Of a stretch of 64,000 bases of DNA, positions 34,849 to 43,862 are shown in pieces; the first letter of the stretch is position 1, and the number at the start of each line of letters is the position of its first letter. The DNA lies in NCBI GenBank assembly GCA_017464425.1, contig JAFUDX010000025.1:62001-126000 (forward strand), read 5' to 3'. This DNA comes from Treponema sp. (lineage in GTDB: Bacteria; Spirochaetota; Spirochaetia; Treponematales; Treponemataceae). A model generated the notes under the pieces. That model was not told the origin of the DNA, made no database searches, and saw only the letters and a program-made list of their open reading frames with translations. A program made the translations under genes and the position numbers.

Positions 34849-36327
34849 CTATGCAAAAACCGCTAGTTTTTCCAAGATTTTCTGACCGACTTTCCAGTTA
34901 TCGCCCGCCCCCATAGTGACGAACACATAGCCATCAGGAAATTTGTCTCCGCTCGGCTCGGAAAGAAAGTGCAAGCCAAGTTCTGCAGCCTCGTCAAATT
35001 CAGCTGCGTAAGAAACATCGCCGTGATACGCTCTTGTCCGATCGGCAAGGATTTCACCCGTCACATTCGCCGCGCTCGCATCTTCACGGGCACTTCCATA
35101 AATCTTATTGATGATAACCTTGTCCGCAGAGTCAAACGAAGAAGCAAATTCTTCGAGCAAAGCAGCAGTACGCGTATATGTGTGGCTCATAAAATCAACG
35201 ATAATCTTGTGATTTTTATAGAAATCCTTAAATCCCTGTAATGTCGTTTTTATAGCCGTAGGATGATGCCCATAATCGTCAATAAAAATCACATCCTGTC
35301 CGAGCGAAGTTTTTGCACGCCCCACAATCTCGCTTCGGCGTTTTCCACCAGCAAAATTGCGAAGACCACGCGTTAAGTCGGCAGTGTAGTCATGCGGATT
35401 TTTTCCGCTCGTTTTTAGCAATTCTGCACAAAGCGCAACTGCAGCAGAAGCATTGCGGACATTGTGCGCCCCTGGCACGCAGACTGAAAATTCTCCGAAT
35501 CCAGCAAGGGTAAAATACTGCACCCCGCCTGCAACTTTTCCAAACGAAAGCTTGTAATCGCCAGTCGCATGCTCCCCGTAGCCAATCGCGTTTATATCAG
35601 AGCGCGTTTTTTGGGCACGCGCAACCGCCTCGCACGCACCTTTGTCATCGGCACAATAAATGACCTGCCCGCCCGACGGCAATTTGCAGATGTAGTCCAC
35701 AAATGCCTGTAAAATATCCTCATATGTGGGATAATAATCCTGATGATCGCTTTCAACGCTTGTCAAAATGATTTTTTGCGGACAGAACGACATAAAATGA
35801 CGCTGATACTCGCAGGTTTCCGCAACAAAATACTCATGACCTTTTGTCATTACGCAGGAATCATCGAATGATTTTATGATTGAGCCTGCCAAAACCTGGC
35901 TTTTAAGCGGAAGCTCACGCAACAAAGTACCACAAAGACCTGTCGTTGTCGTTTTTCCATGAACGCCACAAACTCCGCAAGAATACGAAGCATGACTTAC
36001 CGCCCCCAACGCCTCAGAATACAGCATGAGGGGAAGATTGCGTTTTTTCGCTTCGATAAGGTCAGGATTTTTTTCGACAGAATATGCGCTTGAATAAATG
36101 ACGCACTGAACGCGCTCTGTAATGTTTTTTTCTGAAAACGGAAGTGCCGTGATTCCGCATTTTTCGAGAATTTCATCGGTATAGAACCGTTCAGAAACAT
36201 CGCTTCCAGTGATTACAGCACCACGCGCATGCAAAATCTCGACCAAAGCGACCATTCCCGTTCCTTTGATTCCGACAAAATGAAAATGAACACCAGTAAA
36301 ATCTGATGGAAAAGAAAAACTATTCAT
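34849..36327 (-). CDS. murC: UDP-N-acetylmuramate--L-alanine ligase
   Basis: Adds L-Ala in peptidoglycan precursor synthesis. 492 residues from ATG 36327 (AGGA 7 nt upstream); earlier in-frame ATGs give atypical residues. HFHFVGIKGTGMVALVEILH is the Rossmann start, CGVHGKTTTTGLCG the ATP loop, VAETCEYQRHF and PGAHNVRNASAAVALCAELL the central domain, and DDYGHHPTAIKTTLQGF the C-terminal domain. Mpl (tripeptide ligase) is the main alternative, but the DDYGHHP pattern and length fit MurC. It overlaps no neighbour; rnc ends 33 nt upstream. Confidence 0.92.
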   Translation of the reverse strand: MNSFSFPSDFTGVHFHFVGIKGTGMVALVEILHARGAVITGSDVSERFYTDEILEKCGITALPFSEKNITERVQCVIYSSAYSVEKNPDLIEAKKRNLPLMLYSEALGAVSHASYSCGVCGVHGKTTTTGLCGTLLRELPLKSQVLAGSIIKSFDDSCVMTKGHEYFVAETCEYQRHFMSFCPQKIILTSVESDHQDYYPTYEDILQAFVDYICKLPSGGQVIYCADDKGACEAVARAQKTRSDINAIGYGEHATGDYKLSFGKVAGGVQYFTLAGFGEFSVCVPGAHNVRNASAAVALCAELLKTSGKNPHDYTADLTRGLRNFAGGKRRSEIVGRAKTSLGQDVIFIDDYGHHPTAIKTTLQGFKDFYKNHKIIVDFMSHTYTRTAALLEEFASSFDSADKVIINKIYGSAREDASAANVTGEILADRTRAYHGDVSYAAEFDEAAELGLHFLSEPSGDKFPDGYVFVTMGAGDNWKVGQKILEKLAVFA

Positions 36328-36359
36328 ACTGTATCCTGTGCTATGCATCAAGTGCATAG

Positions 36360-37088
36360 TTATTTGCCAAAAATTTCGTTCCAAGCCTTTTGCGCAACAT
36401 TTTGCTCGGCTTCTTTTTTACTTTTTCCCTTTTCGGGTCCATAGGTCGCGTCCTTTAAGTGAACGGACACCCAAAAAACTCTCTCATGGTCAGGCCCGCT
36501 TTCTTTTACAAGCTCATAGACTGGGCATATCTTATATTTTTTCTGATGAGCCTCTTGGAGCATCGTCTTATAATCTTTTGTGCCTTTATTCTCCAAAACA
36601 GCCGCAATCTCAGGAATCATAAAGGAAAGCACCAGTTTTTCCGCAGATTTATAGCCAGAATCAAGATAATATGCCCCGATGACCGCTTCCACAGCATCCG
36701 CCAAAATCGCACGCTTTTTCCGCCCCCCGCTCATCTCCTCGCCTTTTCCTAAAATCAGCATTTTATCGATTCCGATTTTGAGCGCAATGGGAGCCAAAGA
36801 CTGCTCGCTTACGACCGTACTTTTGATTTTCGCTAAATCACCCTCAGGATTATCCATTAAATGCTCGTACAAATATGCCGCAGTCGCCATACCAAGCACA
36901 CTGTCGCCCAAAAACTCAAGCCGCTCGTTGTTTTCATGCTTGTGAACCTTTCCTTCCTGCGAGCACGAGCGATGCGTAAAAGCAAGCTCAAGCAGACTGA
37001 GATTTGAAAACTTTATGGAAATATTTTTGCAAAATGAATTGAGTTCTTTGATTCGCTGTGGCGAAAGATTTTTTTTAAACAAAAGCAT
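36360..37088 (-). CDS. rnc: Ribonuclease III
   Basis: 242 residues, normal size. The catalytic signature NERLEFLGDSVLGM is complete, with a second acidic cluster in ADAVEAVIGAYYLDSG; a C-terminal dsRNA-binding domain runs from DYKTMLQEAHQKKY to KKEAEQNVAQKAWNEI. It processes rRNA and structured mRNAs. The promoter -10 box ends 6 nt before ATG, so a leaderless mRNA is expected. Confidence 0.97.
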   Translation of the reverse strand: MLLFKKNLSPQRIKELNSFCKNISIKFSNLSLLELAFTHRSCSQEGKVHKHENNERLEFLGDSVLGMATAAYLYEHLMDNPEGDLAKIKSTVVSEQSLAPIALKIGIDKMLILGKGEEMSGGRKKRAILADAVEAVIGAYYLDSGYKSAEKLVLSFMIPEIAAVLENKGTKDYKTMLQEAHQKKYKICPVYELVKESGPDHERVFWVSVHLKDATYGPEKGKSKKEAEQNVAQKAWNEIFGK

Positions 37089-37094
37089 GAAGCT

Positions 37095-37123
37095 ATTTTA
37101 ATTGTTTTTTATGCGCAACTCAA
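37095..37123 (-). promoter_or_regulatory. rnc promoter, leaderless arrangement
   Basis: Minus strand -35 TTGAGT (37123-37118), 17-nt spacer, -10 TAAAAT (37100-37095), 6 nt to ATG 37088. Confidence 0.6.
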
Positions 37124-37142
37124 CTACCATACAGTTTAAAAT

Positions 37143-37173
37143 AAAAAAAACACAGGCTGCTAAAAACCTGTGC
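37143..37173 (-). terminator. Terminator after acpP
   Basis: Minus strand stem CACAGG/CCTGTG (37172-37167 with 37156-37151) plus a flanking G-U/C pair, followed by U8 at 37150-37143. It ends the rpmF-acpP unit before the rnc promoter. Confidence 0.8.
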
Positions 37174-37194
37174 TTTTATTTTGTGTATTAAAAC

Positions 37195-37431
37195 TTATGC
37201 CTGAGCAGATTTGATGAAATCGTAAGCATCTTTGACTGTTTCAAATTCGTTTGCCTTTTCGTCTGGAATTGAAACGCCAAGTTCTTCTTCGATTGCATAA
37301 ACAAGCTCGTATGTGTCGAGGCTGTCTGCACCAAGATCGCCACGGAAAGAAGCTTCCATTGTGACTTTGCTCTCATCGATTTCGAGTTTTTCCGCGATGA
37401 GTTTCTGGATTTTTACGAACAATTCGTCCAT
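37195..37431 (-). CDS. acpP: Acyl carrier protein
   Basis: 78 residues. The phosphopantetheine attachment Ser is in LGADSLDTYELVYAIEEEL, within the usual acidic four-helix protein. ATG 37431 (GGAGAAAATC ribosome site) was chosen; the frame extends upstream to 37491 with an atypical N-terminus. It carries fatty acyl chains. rpmF lies 88 nt upstream, but the fab/plsX genes found between them in many bacteria are absent. Confidence 0.96.
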   Translation of the reverse strand: MDELFVKIQKLIAEKLEIDESKVTMEASFRGDLGADSLDTYELVYAIEEELGVSIPDEKANEFETVKDAYDFIKSAQA

Positions 37432-37519
37432 GATTTTCTCCTTTTTGCACTGTTCCAAAACTATGGAAGCAATGTTGGTTAAGGGATGCACGGTTTAGAT
37501 TTTGCATCCCCGTTTTTTG

Positions 37520-37708
37520 TTAGCCGTTTACTTCAGGTGTGATAACCTGTCGTCCACGATAGAAGCCACATTTAGGACAAACATGGTGCGACAAAACAAG
37601 ATTGCCACAGTTGCCACATTCAACAAGCTGTGGTGCTTCAAGATGCATGTTTACACCGCGTCGTCTGCGTGTGCGAGCTTTTGATGTTTTCGCTCTAGGT
37701 ACTGCCAT
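37520..37708 (-). CDS. rpmF: 50S ribosomal protein L32
   Basis: 62 residues. MAVPRAKTSKARTRRRRGVN followed by two CxxC pairs (CGNCG and CPKCG), the zinc-ribbon form. Ribosome site TGAGGTTTATAAT before ATG. Confidence 0.96.
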   Translation of the reverse strand: MAVPRAKTSKARTRRRRGVNMHLEAPQLVECGNCGNLVLSHHVCPKCGFYRGRQVITPEVNG

Positions 37709-37749
37709 ATTATAAACCTCACTAAAAAATTTTATGAATAACGGGATTT

Positions 37750-37779
37750 ATACTACAACATTTTACCCGCGAATGTCAA
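37750..37779 (-). promoter_or_regulatory. rpmF promoter
   Basis: Minus strand -35 TTGACA (37779-37774), 18-nt spacer, -10 TAGTAT (37755-37750). It lies in the rpmF-coaD gap and gives a leader of about 35 nt. Confidence 0.5.
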
Positions 37780-37806
37780 TTATTATTGCACAGAAAGTTT
37801 TAGATG

Positions 37807-38286
37807 TCAACTCCTATAGCGTTCCCGAATCGCTTCTTCGACGATTTTAGGAACCATCCCTGAAATATCGCCGCCAAACTGAGCCAGTTCTTTGATTGAG
37901 CTGGAGCGCACGATGACATATTTAGCCTCAGTCGGCAAAAAAAGCGTTTCGATTTTGGAATCCAGATTATGATTCATAAGCGAGAGGTCGAATTCATAGG
38001 AAAAATCATTTGAATTGCGGATTCCTCGCAGCAGAATATTCGCATTGTTTTTTTCTGCATATTCGACAATCAGCCTGTCCCACAAGTGAACCGTGACATT
38101 TTTTAGATGCGCCGTAAGTTTTTTGAGCATTTCAAGACGCTCATCCGGCGTAAAAAGACCTGATTTATTGGGATTGTACGCGACAACGACATCAAGCTTA
38201 TCAAAAAGACGGCTCCCCCGTTCAATGACATTTAAATGTCCGTTCGTGGGCGGGTCGAATGTGCCCGGAAATACCGCAGAAGTCAT
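37807..38286 (-). CDS. coaD: Phosphopantetheine adenylyltransferase
   Basis: 159 residues, family length. AVFPGTFDPPTNGHLNVIER holds the T/HxGH nucleotidyltransferase motif; ILLRGIRNSNDFSYEFDLSL and YVIVRSSSIKELAQFGGDIS complete CoaD. It performs the fourth step of coenzyme A synthesis. Divergent from the lipoprotein at 38340; no clear ribosome site precedes the ATG. Confidence 0.96.
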   Translation of the reverse strand: MTSAVFPGTFDPPTNGHLNVIERGSRLFDKLDVVVAYNPNKSGLFTPDERLEMLKKLTAHLKNVTVHLWDRLIVEYAEKNNANILLRGIRNSNDFSYEFDLSLMNHNLDSKIETLFLPTEAKYVIVRSSSIKELAQFGGDISGMVPKIVEEAIRERYRS

Positions 38287-38304
38287 AAAATCACTGTAAC
38301 ATAT

Positions 38305-38333
38305 TTGACTGATTTCAACAAGTGATGTATTAT
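38305..38333 (+). promoter_or_regulatory. Promoter of Pro/Glu-rich lipoprotein, leaderless arrangement
   Basis: -35 TTGACT (38305-38310), 17-nt spacer, -10 TATTAT (38328-38333), 6 nt to ATG 38340. A start 7 nt after the -10 box is exactly the A of the ATG. Confidence 0.65.
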
Positions 38334-38339
38334 GTGAGT

Positions 38340-39035
38340 ATGAAAATCTCTAAAATTACCAATACCATATTATTTGCCATTGCACTTCTCACCTTTGCAG
38401 GATTCTTCTCTTCATGCGGAAGTTCTAAAGTCGCAGCCCCCACTTCGGAGCCCGCTGTCGAAGAAAAGCCTGCCCCCACACCAGAAGAACCGAAAGTCGA
38501 GGAGCCGAAGGTTGAAGAAGCAGCCCCTGCTATAGAAGAACCTGCTCCCATTCAAGAAGAGCCCGTTCCCGTTGTTGAAGAGCCTGTCGCAGAAGAGCCA
38601 AAAGCCGATGACGAATATTCGCGCTCAGTCGGTGACATTCAGATTTCCCGCGACACATTCATTGATGATAAAGAAAAAGTTTTACAAATAATCTCCGAAC
38701 TTGCCACAATCATGAAAAACATGGATTATAATTCCTGGCTTGGCTATGTCGAGCCTGCATCCATCGACTACTGGAAACTCCGCAGAAATCTCCAGAAAGC
38801 AGAAAAGCGGCTCCCGGTAAAAGGCATCAAGCTCATGAATCTTCAGGATTATTTCAAGCAGGTGTTCGTTCCTGCCCGCAAAGGCCGCGAGGTCACCGAA
38901 ATCCGCTACATTTCCGACACATACATCAAGGCAGTTCAGGTCCGCGAAAATCAGGGAGACATCGTTTACTACTATTTTAACAAAATCGGCAACAAATGGA
39001 TGGTTCACCTTCCCACAAACGAAGAATTGAACTAA
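38340..39035 (+). CDS. Lipoprotein with Pro/Glu-repeat stalk
   Basis: 231 residues from ATG 38340 (a further ATG at 38322 is upstream of the transcription start). LLTFAGFFSSCGSS gives a lipobox Cys near residue 26. A stalk of EEP/PKVEEP repeats (~60 residues) leads to a C-terminal domain of about 130 residues (DTFIDDKEKVLQIISELATI, SWLGYVEPASIDYWKLRRNL, GREVTEIRYISDTYIKAVQV) that looks like a compact alpha+beta fold. Function unknown; the stalk suggests it spans towards the wall or periplasm. Confidence 0.75.
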   Translation: MKISKITNTILFAIALLTFAGFFSSCGSSKVAAPTSEPAVEEKPAPTPEEPKVEEPKVEEAAPAIEEPAPIQEEPVPVVEEPVAEEPKADDEYSRSVGDIQISRDTFIDDKEKVLQIISELATIMKNMDYNSWLGYVEPASIDYWKLRRNLQKAEKRLPVKGIKLMNLQDYFKQVFVPARKGREVTEIRYISDTYIKAVQVRENQGDIVYYYFNKIGNKWMVHLPTNEELN

Positions 39036-39061
39036 AATCCCAAGATTTTTTCAAATCGTTG

Positions 39062-39090
39062 TTGCTTTTTAATTCTTAATACTTTATAAT
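39062..39090 (+). promoter_or_regulatory. Promoter of HEAT-like exported protein, with leader hairpin
   Basis: -35 TTGCTT (39062-39067), 17-nt spacer, -10 TATAAT (39085-39090). The predicted transcript starts at the small hairpin TGAGTG/CACTCA (39098-39115) and has AGGAGG before ATG 39138; a hairpin at the very 5' end could stabilise the mRNA. Confidence 0.65.
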
Positions 39091-39137
39091 CGATAAATGA
39101 GTGTAACTTCACTCAATTTTAGGAGGATTCGTTTAAC

Positions 39138-39860
39138 ATGAAATCTTTAAAGAAAGTTGCTTGCACCGCTTGTTGTGCTTTTCTTTTATCTTTTTCTCTC
39201 TCAGCAGAAGAAACATCTGCCGAGCAGGAGTATATGAGCACGGTAGAAGATGTCGTCATCACAGAACTTGCCAATTCAGATGAACGCGATAACAAACTCG
39301 TTGCTCTCCAATATCTCGAAAATGCAGTTGAAGAAGGTCGCGTATCTCCAGACATGATGATCGCACTTGATCATCTTGCAGGCGAAGGTATCAACACGCA
39401 GTCACGCCAGAGCGGTCGTCTCGTAAACAACTACCCTGACATCCGCGCAAAGGCTTGCGACATTCTTGCAAAAGTTCCTACAGAAGAGTCAAAAAACACG
39501 CTCAAAAATATCGCGCTCGCAGACAACGAGCCAATGGTTATCACAGCCGCGGTTCGCTCACTTGGCGAAATCGGCATGAACGACAATGATGATGTGGTCA
39601 ACACAATCGCATGGGCAAACAAAAAGAATGCTGTTCTCAATCCTACAAGCTCACTCGCGCTTGAAGTTCTCATCGCATACGAAAAAATTGCAGACAAAGT
39701 TGAAGACAAAGGCGCAATGATTCAGTCTGTCGGTCAGATTGCCACAAACTACCACTATGTCAAACCAGTCCGCGACCGAGCACTTGCTCTTCTCAAAACG
39801 CTCCAGTCTGGCGGAAACAACAATTCTAACAAGAACAACAAAAACAAAGACGCAAAATAA
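39138..39860 (+). CDS. Exported HEAT-repeat-like protein
   Basis: 240 residues. Signal peptide KKVACTACCAFLLSFSLSAE with cleavage near SAE; the Cys residues are not in a good lipobox. The mature part has HEAT-like helical pairs: DNKLVALQYLENAVEEG, IRAKACDILAKVPTEE, PMVITAAVRSLGEIGMND. An Asn/Lys tail ends the protein. Probably a periplasmic binding scaffold; no known family. Own promoter and terminator. Confidence 0.72.
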   Translation: MKSLKKVACTACCAFLLSFSLSAEETSAEQEYMSTVEDVVITELANSDERDNKLVALQYLENAVEEGRVSPDMMIALDHLAGEGINTQSRQSGRLVNNYPDIRAKACDILAKVPTEESKNTLKNIALADNEPMVITAAVRSLGEIGMNDNDDVVNTIAWANKKNAVLNPTSSLALEVLIAYEKIADKVEDKGAMIQSVGQIATNYHYVKPVRDRALALLKTLQSGGNNNSNKNNKNKDAK

Positions 39861-39879
39861 TTTTTGTCCTCTTTTCTTA

Positions 39880-39911
39880 AAAGCCATCTGTTCCATGCAG
39901 ATGGTTTTTTT
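39880..39911 (+). terminator. Terminator after HEAT-like gene
   Basis: Stem CCATCTG/CAGATGG (39884-39890 and 39898-39904), 7-nt loop, then T7. Confidence 0.85.
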
Positions 39912-39940
39912 ATTTAAAATCTCTATTTTGTATATTTTTC

Positions 39941-39969
39941 TTGAAACTTCCTTTAAAAATGAGTAAAAT
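39941..39969 (+). promoter_or_regulatory. Promoter of maf
   Basis: -35 TTGAAA (39941-39946), 17-nt spacer, -10 TAAAAT (39964-39969). CGGAGGACT follows as the ribosome site of maf. Confidence 0.6.
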
Positions 39970-39995
39970 AACACCGTGATTTTCGGAGGACTCTT

Positions 39996-40586
39996 ATGAA
40001 ACCCATAATTCTCGCGTCTTCTTCTCCCCGTAGACAGGAAATTCTAAAATTACTGAACATTCCGTATCAGGTCAAAGTCTCAAATTTTGAGGAAGAATAT
40101 CCAGATGATTTGCCATTGGAACAGGTTCCAGAATTCCTGGCAAACCGCAAAGTCGATGCAGTTGCACGCACCTACCCGCAAGGGCACGAGATTCCGTGGA
40201 TTTTAGGCGCGGACACTATGGTTCTTCTTGACGGAAAGCTCTACGGAAAGCCCCTAGACAATGAAGAGGCCATCCGCTTTATGCAGGCATTTCAAGGCAA
40301 AACGCATGAAGTAATCACAGGTCTTGCACTCTTCAACGGCGATGTCATGTTTGCCACAAGCAGAACTGTCATCACAAAAGTCACATTCGCACCCATGTCA
40401 CAGGAAGAAATCGAGTGGTATGTCGAAACAGGAGACTGGCACGGAGTGGCGGGCGGCTACCGAATTCAAGGGCTTGCCTCATGTTTTATCCAGAAAATCG
40501 AAGGCACGAATTCAAATGTGGTCGGCTTGCCTATTTTTGAGCTTTATGATATGTTAAAAGAACAAAATTATTCGATTCTTGAGTAA
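39996..40586 (+). CDS. maf: Maf-like nucleotide pyrophosphatase (septum formation protein)
   Basis: 196 residues. MKPIILASSSPRRQEILKLL is the family N-terminus, LGADTMVLLDGKLYGKPLDN the nucleotide-binding core and YRIQGLASCFIQKIEGTNSN the end motif. It hydrolyses non-canonical dNTPs/UTP and has been tied to septum formation. Not to be confused with the flagellin Maf glycosyltransferases. It heads the plus-strand block leading to rpsB. Confidence 0.93.
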   Translation: MKPIILASSSPRRQEILKLLNIPYQVKVSNFEEEYPDDLPLEQVPEFLANRKVDAVARTYPQGHEIPWILGADTMVLLDGKLYGKPLDNEEAIRFMQAFQGKTHEVITGLALFNGDVMFATSRTVITKVTFAPMSQEEIEWYVETGDWHGVAGGYRIQGLASCFIQKIEGTNSNVVGLPIFELYDMLKEQNYSILE

Positions 40587-40760
40587 TCGAAAATCAAATA
40601 ATTCTGTCGGGTTTTATGAAAGGCTGGTGGCTGGAAGTAAAATTCGTAATTATCCGGTCTGAATTTCAGACACGAGAACAAGAGACGGTGGAAATCAGAT
40701 ATTTGGATTCTGAAATAAATTCAGAATGACGATTTGAATTTCCGGTGAAGGAGAAACTCA
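40587..40760 (+). promoter_or_regulatory. 174-nt region upstream of rpsB with an ATTCTGAA hairpin
   Basis: Holds no gene. The clearest structure is ATTCTGAA/TTCAGAAT (40707-40714 and 40720-40727) followed by GAC; it resembles common dispersed palindromes. GGTGAAGGAG precedes the rpsB ATG. No confident promoter was recognised; S2-responsive leaders exist in other phyla, but nothing here matches one by eye. Confidence 0.35.
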
Positions 40761-41636
40761 ATGGCAGTTGTAACCATGAAGAGTTTGCTTGAATCTGGCG
40801 TACATTTCGGTCACCAGGTGAAACGGTGGGATCCGCGCATGAAGAAGTACATCTTCGCAGAGCGCAACGGTATCCATATCATTGACTTGCAGAAGACAAT
40901 CGCTTCTATCAAAGACAGCTACGAGGCTGTTCGCAAGGTTGTTGCTTCTGGAAAATCAGTTTTGTTCGTCGGAACAAAAAAACAGGCTCAGCAGGCTATC
41001 GCAAAAGAAGCTGAACGCTGTGGCATGTACTATGTAAACAACCGCTGGCTTGGCGGTATGCTCACAAACTTCTCTACTATCAAAAAATCGCTTCAGCGGC
41101 TTAAGAAAATCGAAAAAATGGAAGTCGATGGCACATTCGACAACCTCACCAAAAAAGAAGTCGCTAACCTTCAGAAAGAAAAGGCTAAGCTCGAAAAGAA
41201 CTTGGGCGGTATCAAAGACATGAAGGACCTTCCAGGAATCATCTTCATCATCGACACACATAAAGAGCAGATTGCTGTCGCAGAAGCTCGTCGCATGGGA
41301 ATTCCTGTCGTTGCTGTCGTTGACACAAACTGTAACCCAGAGGGCATCACCTACCCGATTCCGGGCAACGATGACGCTATCCGCGCTATCAGTCTCTTCA
41401 CTTCAATCATCGCAAACGCAGTTGTTGAAGCTAACAACGAAGAAGGTCTCAAAATCATCGAAACATTGGGCGATGAGGATGATGTTCAGACTGACGCATC
41501 AACCAAAAAAGATGATGAAGAAATCGTCGACTATTCAAACTACACTCCTACAGAAGAAGACATCAAAAAAGATGATATTGCTGAGGATGACGACGAAGAC
41601 GACATCACTGATGTTGATGAGAGCAAAATCAAATAG
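40761..41636 (+). CDS. rpsB: 30S ribosomal protein S2, with acidic C-terminal extension
   Basis: 291 residues; [57 protein letters not shown] and [20 protein letters not shown] are typical. The final ~55 residues are an acidic tail ([33 protein letters not shown]) not present in the ~240-residue standard form. First gene of rpsB-tsf-frr-uppS-cdsA. Confidence 0.97.
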   Translation: MAVVTMKSLLESGVHFGHQVKRWDPRMKKYIFAERNGIHIIDLQKTIASIKDSYEAVRKVVASGKSVLFVGTKKQAQQAIAKEAERCGMYYVNNRWLGGMLTNFSTIKKSLQRLKKIEKMEVDGTFDNLTKKEVANLQKEKAKLEKNLGGIKDMKDLPGIIFIIDTHKEQIAVAEARRMGIPVVAVVDTNCNPEGITYPIPGNDDAIRAISLFTSIIANAVVEANNEEGLKIIETLGDEDDVQTDASTKKDDEEIVDYSNYTPTEEDIKKDDIAEDDDEDDITDVDESKIK

Positions 41637-41642
41637 AAAAAG

Positions 41643-41665
41643 ATTGTCGGGTCTTGCCCGACAAT
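41643..41665 (+). repeat. Hairpin between rpsB and tsf
   Basis: ATTGTCGGG/CCCGACAAT, a perfect 9-bp stem with TCTTG loop, followed by GAC and no T tract. Probably a palindromic repeat or mRNA processing hairpin rather than a terminator. The hairpin before rpsB also ends in AATGAC. Confidence 0.55.
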
Positions 41666-41688
41666 GACACTTAAATTGGAGAAAAAAA

Positions 41689-42522
41689 ATGGCAATTACC
41701 GCTGCTGATATTAAAACACTGCGCGAAAACACAGGCGCAGGTATGCTTGAGTGCAAAAAAGCTCTTGCAGAAGCAAACGGCGACCTTGCAGAAGCAGAAA
41801 AAATTCTCAAAGAAAAAGGATTGGCTGCAATGGAAAAACGCTCTGACCGAGCAACTGGCGAAGGCCGTATCGTAATCAAGCAGGAAGGCAATAAAATCGC
41901 TATCGCAGAAGTTACCTGCGAAACAGACTTTGTTGCGAACAACGAAGATTTTATCAAAGTTGCAGAAAAAGCTGCTGAAATCACACTCAAAAACGGAAAA
42001 AGCGAAGTTACTGACGAGCACAAGGCTCTCATTGACGAAATCGCAATCAAATTCCGCGAGAATATGGCTATCCGTCGCGTAGATTTCATCGAAGTGGGCG
42101 CAAATGCCAGTGCTGGAACCTATGTTCACTCTGACAACAAGACTGGCGCAGTTGTTGTAGTCGATGGAGCTTCATCAGAAGATGTAAAAGCGTTCGCTAA
42201 AGACTGCTGTCTTCACCTCGCTGCATTCACTCCTGCATACATTAAAAAAGAAGATGTTCCAGAGAGCTATGTCAACGAGCAGAAAGAGATTTTTCAGGCA
42301 CAGATGGCCGCTGACGAAAAAATGGCTTCAAAACCAGAGAATGTCAAGGCTGGTATCTTGCAGGGCAAAATCAACAAGCACTTGGCAGAAATCTGCTTCG
42401 TAGACCAGGCTTTCGTAAAGGACGATAAAGTTACCGTTGCTAAAAAACTCGATGAAGTTTCAAAAGCAGCAGGAAACAAACTTTCATTCGGAAAAATCGT
42501 TCTCTACGTTCTCGGAAAATAA
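41689..42522 (+). CDS. tsf: Elongation factor Ts
   Basis: 277 residues. The UBA-like N-domain ADIKTLRENTGAGMLECKKA, TDFVANNEDFIKVAE and HLAAFTPAYIKKEDVPESYV identify EF-Ts, the guanine exchange factor of EF-Tu. GGAG ribosome site. Directly after rpsB, as in nearly all bacteria. Confidence 0.97.
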   Translation: MAITAADIKTLRENTGAGMLECKKALAEANGDLAEAEKILKEKGLAAMEKRSDRATGEGRIVIKQEGNKIAIAEVTCETDFVANNEDFIKVAEKAAEITLKNGKSEVTDEHKALIDEIAIKFRENMAIRRVDFIEVGANASAGTYVHSDNKTGAVVVVDGASSEDVKAFAKDCCLHLAAFTPAYIKKEDVPESYVNEQKEIFQAQMAADEKMASKPENVKAGILQGKINKHLAEICFVDQAFVKDDKVTVAKKLDEVSKAAGNKLSFGKIVLYVLGK

Positions 42523-42590
42523 TTTTTCTTAAAAATGGCGGTCAGATTTTTGTCTGGCCGCTTTTTGTGTTATTATAACGGAGGAATACA

Positions 42591-43133
42591 ATGGCATTTG
42601 ACGCAAAATCTAAGATGGACAAGACTATCGAAGGTCTCAAAAATGAAATGAACACAATCCGCACTGGGCGTGCATCGGCATCGCTTTTTGACAAGGTTCG
42701 AGTCGATTACTACGGAACGAAGTCTCCGCTCAATCAGGTCGCGCAGATTTCTATTCCAGAGGCCCGCACCGTCGTCATCTCTCCGTTCGACAAATCTCTT
42801 ATTACTGAAATCGAAAAGGCAATTCTTGTCGCTGATTTGGGCTTGAATCCATCAAACGACGGAAAGGTTATCCGCATCGCCATTCCTGCCCTCACCGCTG
42901 ACCGTCGAAAGGAACTGTGCAAGCAGGCAAAATCAGTCGGCGAGAACTACAAAACAACAATCCGAAATATCCGTCGTGACGGAAACGATGACCTCAAAAA
43001 GCAGCAAAAAGCTGGTGAAATCACAGAGGATCAGCTCAAAAAAGAGACTGACGACCTTCAGAAACTCACCGACAAATATATCGCAGACATTCAATCAATC
43101 TGCGACGCCAAAGAAAAGGAAATCATGGCATAA
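42591..43133 (+). CDS. frr: Ribosome recycling factor
   Basis: 180 residues (family ~185). [40 protein letters not shown] and the C-terminal coiled coil ([20 protein letters not shown]) are clear. Stop codon overlaps the uppS ATG by one base. Confidence 0.97.
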   Translation: MAFDAKSKMDKTIEGLKNEMNTIRTGRASASLFDKVRVDYYGTKSPLNQVAQISIPEARTVVISPFDKSLITEIEKAILVADLGLNPSNDGKVIRIAIPALTADRRKELCKQAKSVGENYKTTIRNIRRDGNDDLKKQQKAGEITEDQLKKETDDLQKLTDKYIADIQSICDAKEKEIMA

Positions 43134-43852
43134 TGAATGCCGAAGAAATAATTGCCCGCGGAGTTCCTGAGCATGTTGCGATAATCATGGACGGGAACGG
43201 CCGTTGGGCTAAAAAACGGGGATTGCCGAGAACGGCCGGCCACAAAGAAGGCTTAACGAGCGCAAAAAAAATTGTGGCGGCGGCGGCAAAACTCGGAATT
43301 AAATATGTCACTCTCTACACATTCTCAACAGAAAACTGGAAGCGTGCCCAAGAAGAAGTCGGCTATTTGATGGGCTTGATTAAAGGTCACTTGCGCGCTG
43401 AATTTGAATTCTACAAAAAGAATGGAATCCGCGTTGAGCATATCGGAGACTTGAGCGGGCTTCCTTCTGATGTTCAAACCGAAATCATAAACGCAAAAAA
43501 AGACACGGAGCATTTTACGGGCACGACCTGCGTGCTTGCGATAAACTACGGAAGCCGTGACGAAATCGTGCGTGGCATTAAAAAATTGATTTCAAACGGC
43601 GTTTCTGCCGATTCTATAACTGAAGACACTTTCGCAAAATCGCTTGACATTCCTTCCCTTCCCCCTGTTGATTTGATGATTCGCACGGGTGGCGAGGAGC
43701 GGCTTTCAAACTTCCTTTTGTGGCAGTGCGCGTACGCCGAGTTTGTCTTTACAGACACGCTCTGGCCGGATTATAATGAAGACGAATTCTGTGCGGATAT
43801 TGAAAAATTCCAGCAGAGAAACAGACGGTTCGGCGGCGTACCGAATCAATAA
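43133..43852 (+). CDS. uppS: Undecaprenyl diphosphate synthase (cis-prenyltransferase)
   Basis: 239 residues. MDGNGRWAKKRGLPRTAGHK carries the catalytic Asp and phosphate site; LMIRTGGEERLSNFLLWQCA and FTDTLWPDYNEDEF are the other family blocks. It makes the C55 lipid carrier for peptidoglycan from isoprenoids produced by the MEP genes in this window. Overlaps frr by one base. Confidence 0.96.
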   Translation: MNAEEIIARGVPEHVAIIMDGNGRWAKKRGLPRTAGHKEGLTSAKKIVAAAAKLGIKYVTLYTFSTENWKRAQEEVGYLMGLIKGHLRAEFEFYKKNGIRVEHIGDLSGLPSDVQTEIINAKKDTEHFTGTTCVLAINYGSRDEIVRGIKKLISNGVSADSITEDTFAKSLDIPSLPPVDLMIRTGGEERLSNFLLWQCAYAEFVFTDTLWPDYNEDEFCADIEKFQQRNRRFGGVPNQ

Positions 43853-43862
43853 TGGGGATTTT

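Noticed and set aside
39996..40586. Flagellin-type Maf glycosyltransferase
   Set aside because: The name is shared, but this 196-residue protein is the nucleotide pyrophosphatase family; the DUF115 genes at 25624 and 27159 are the motility-associated type.
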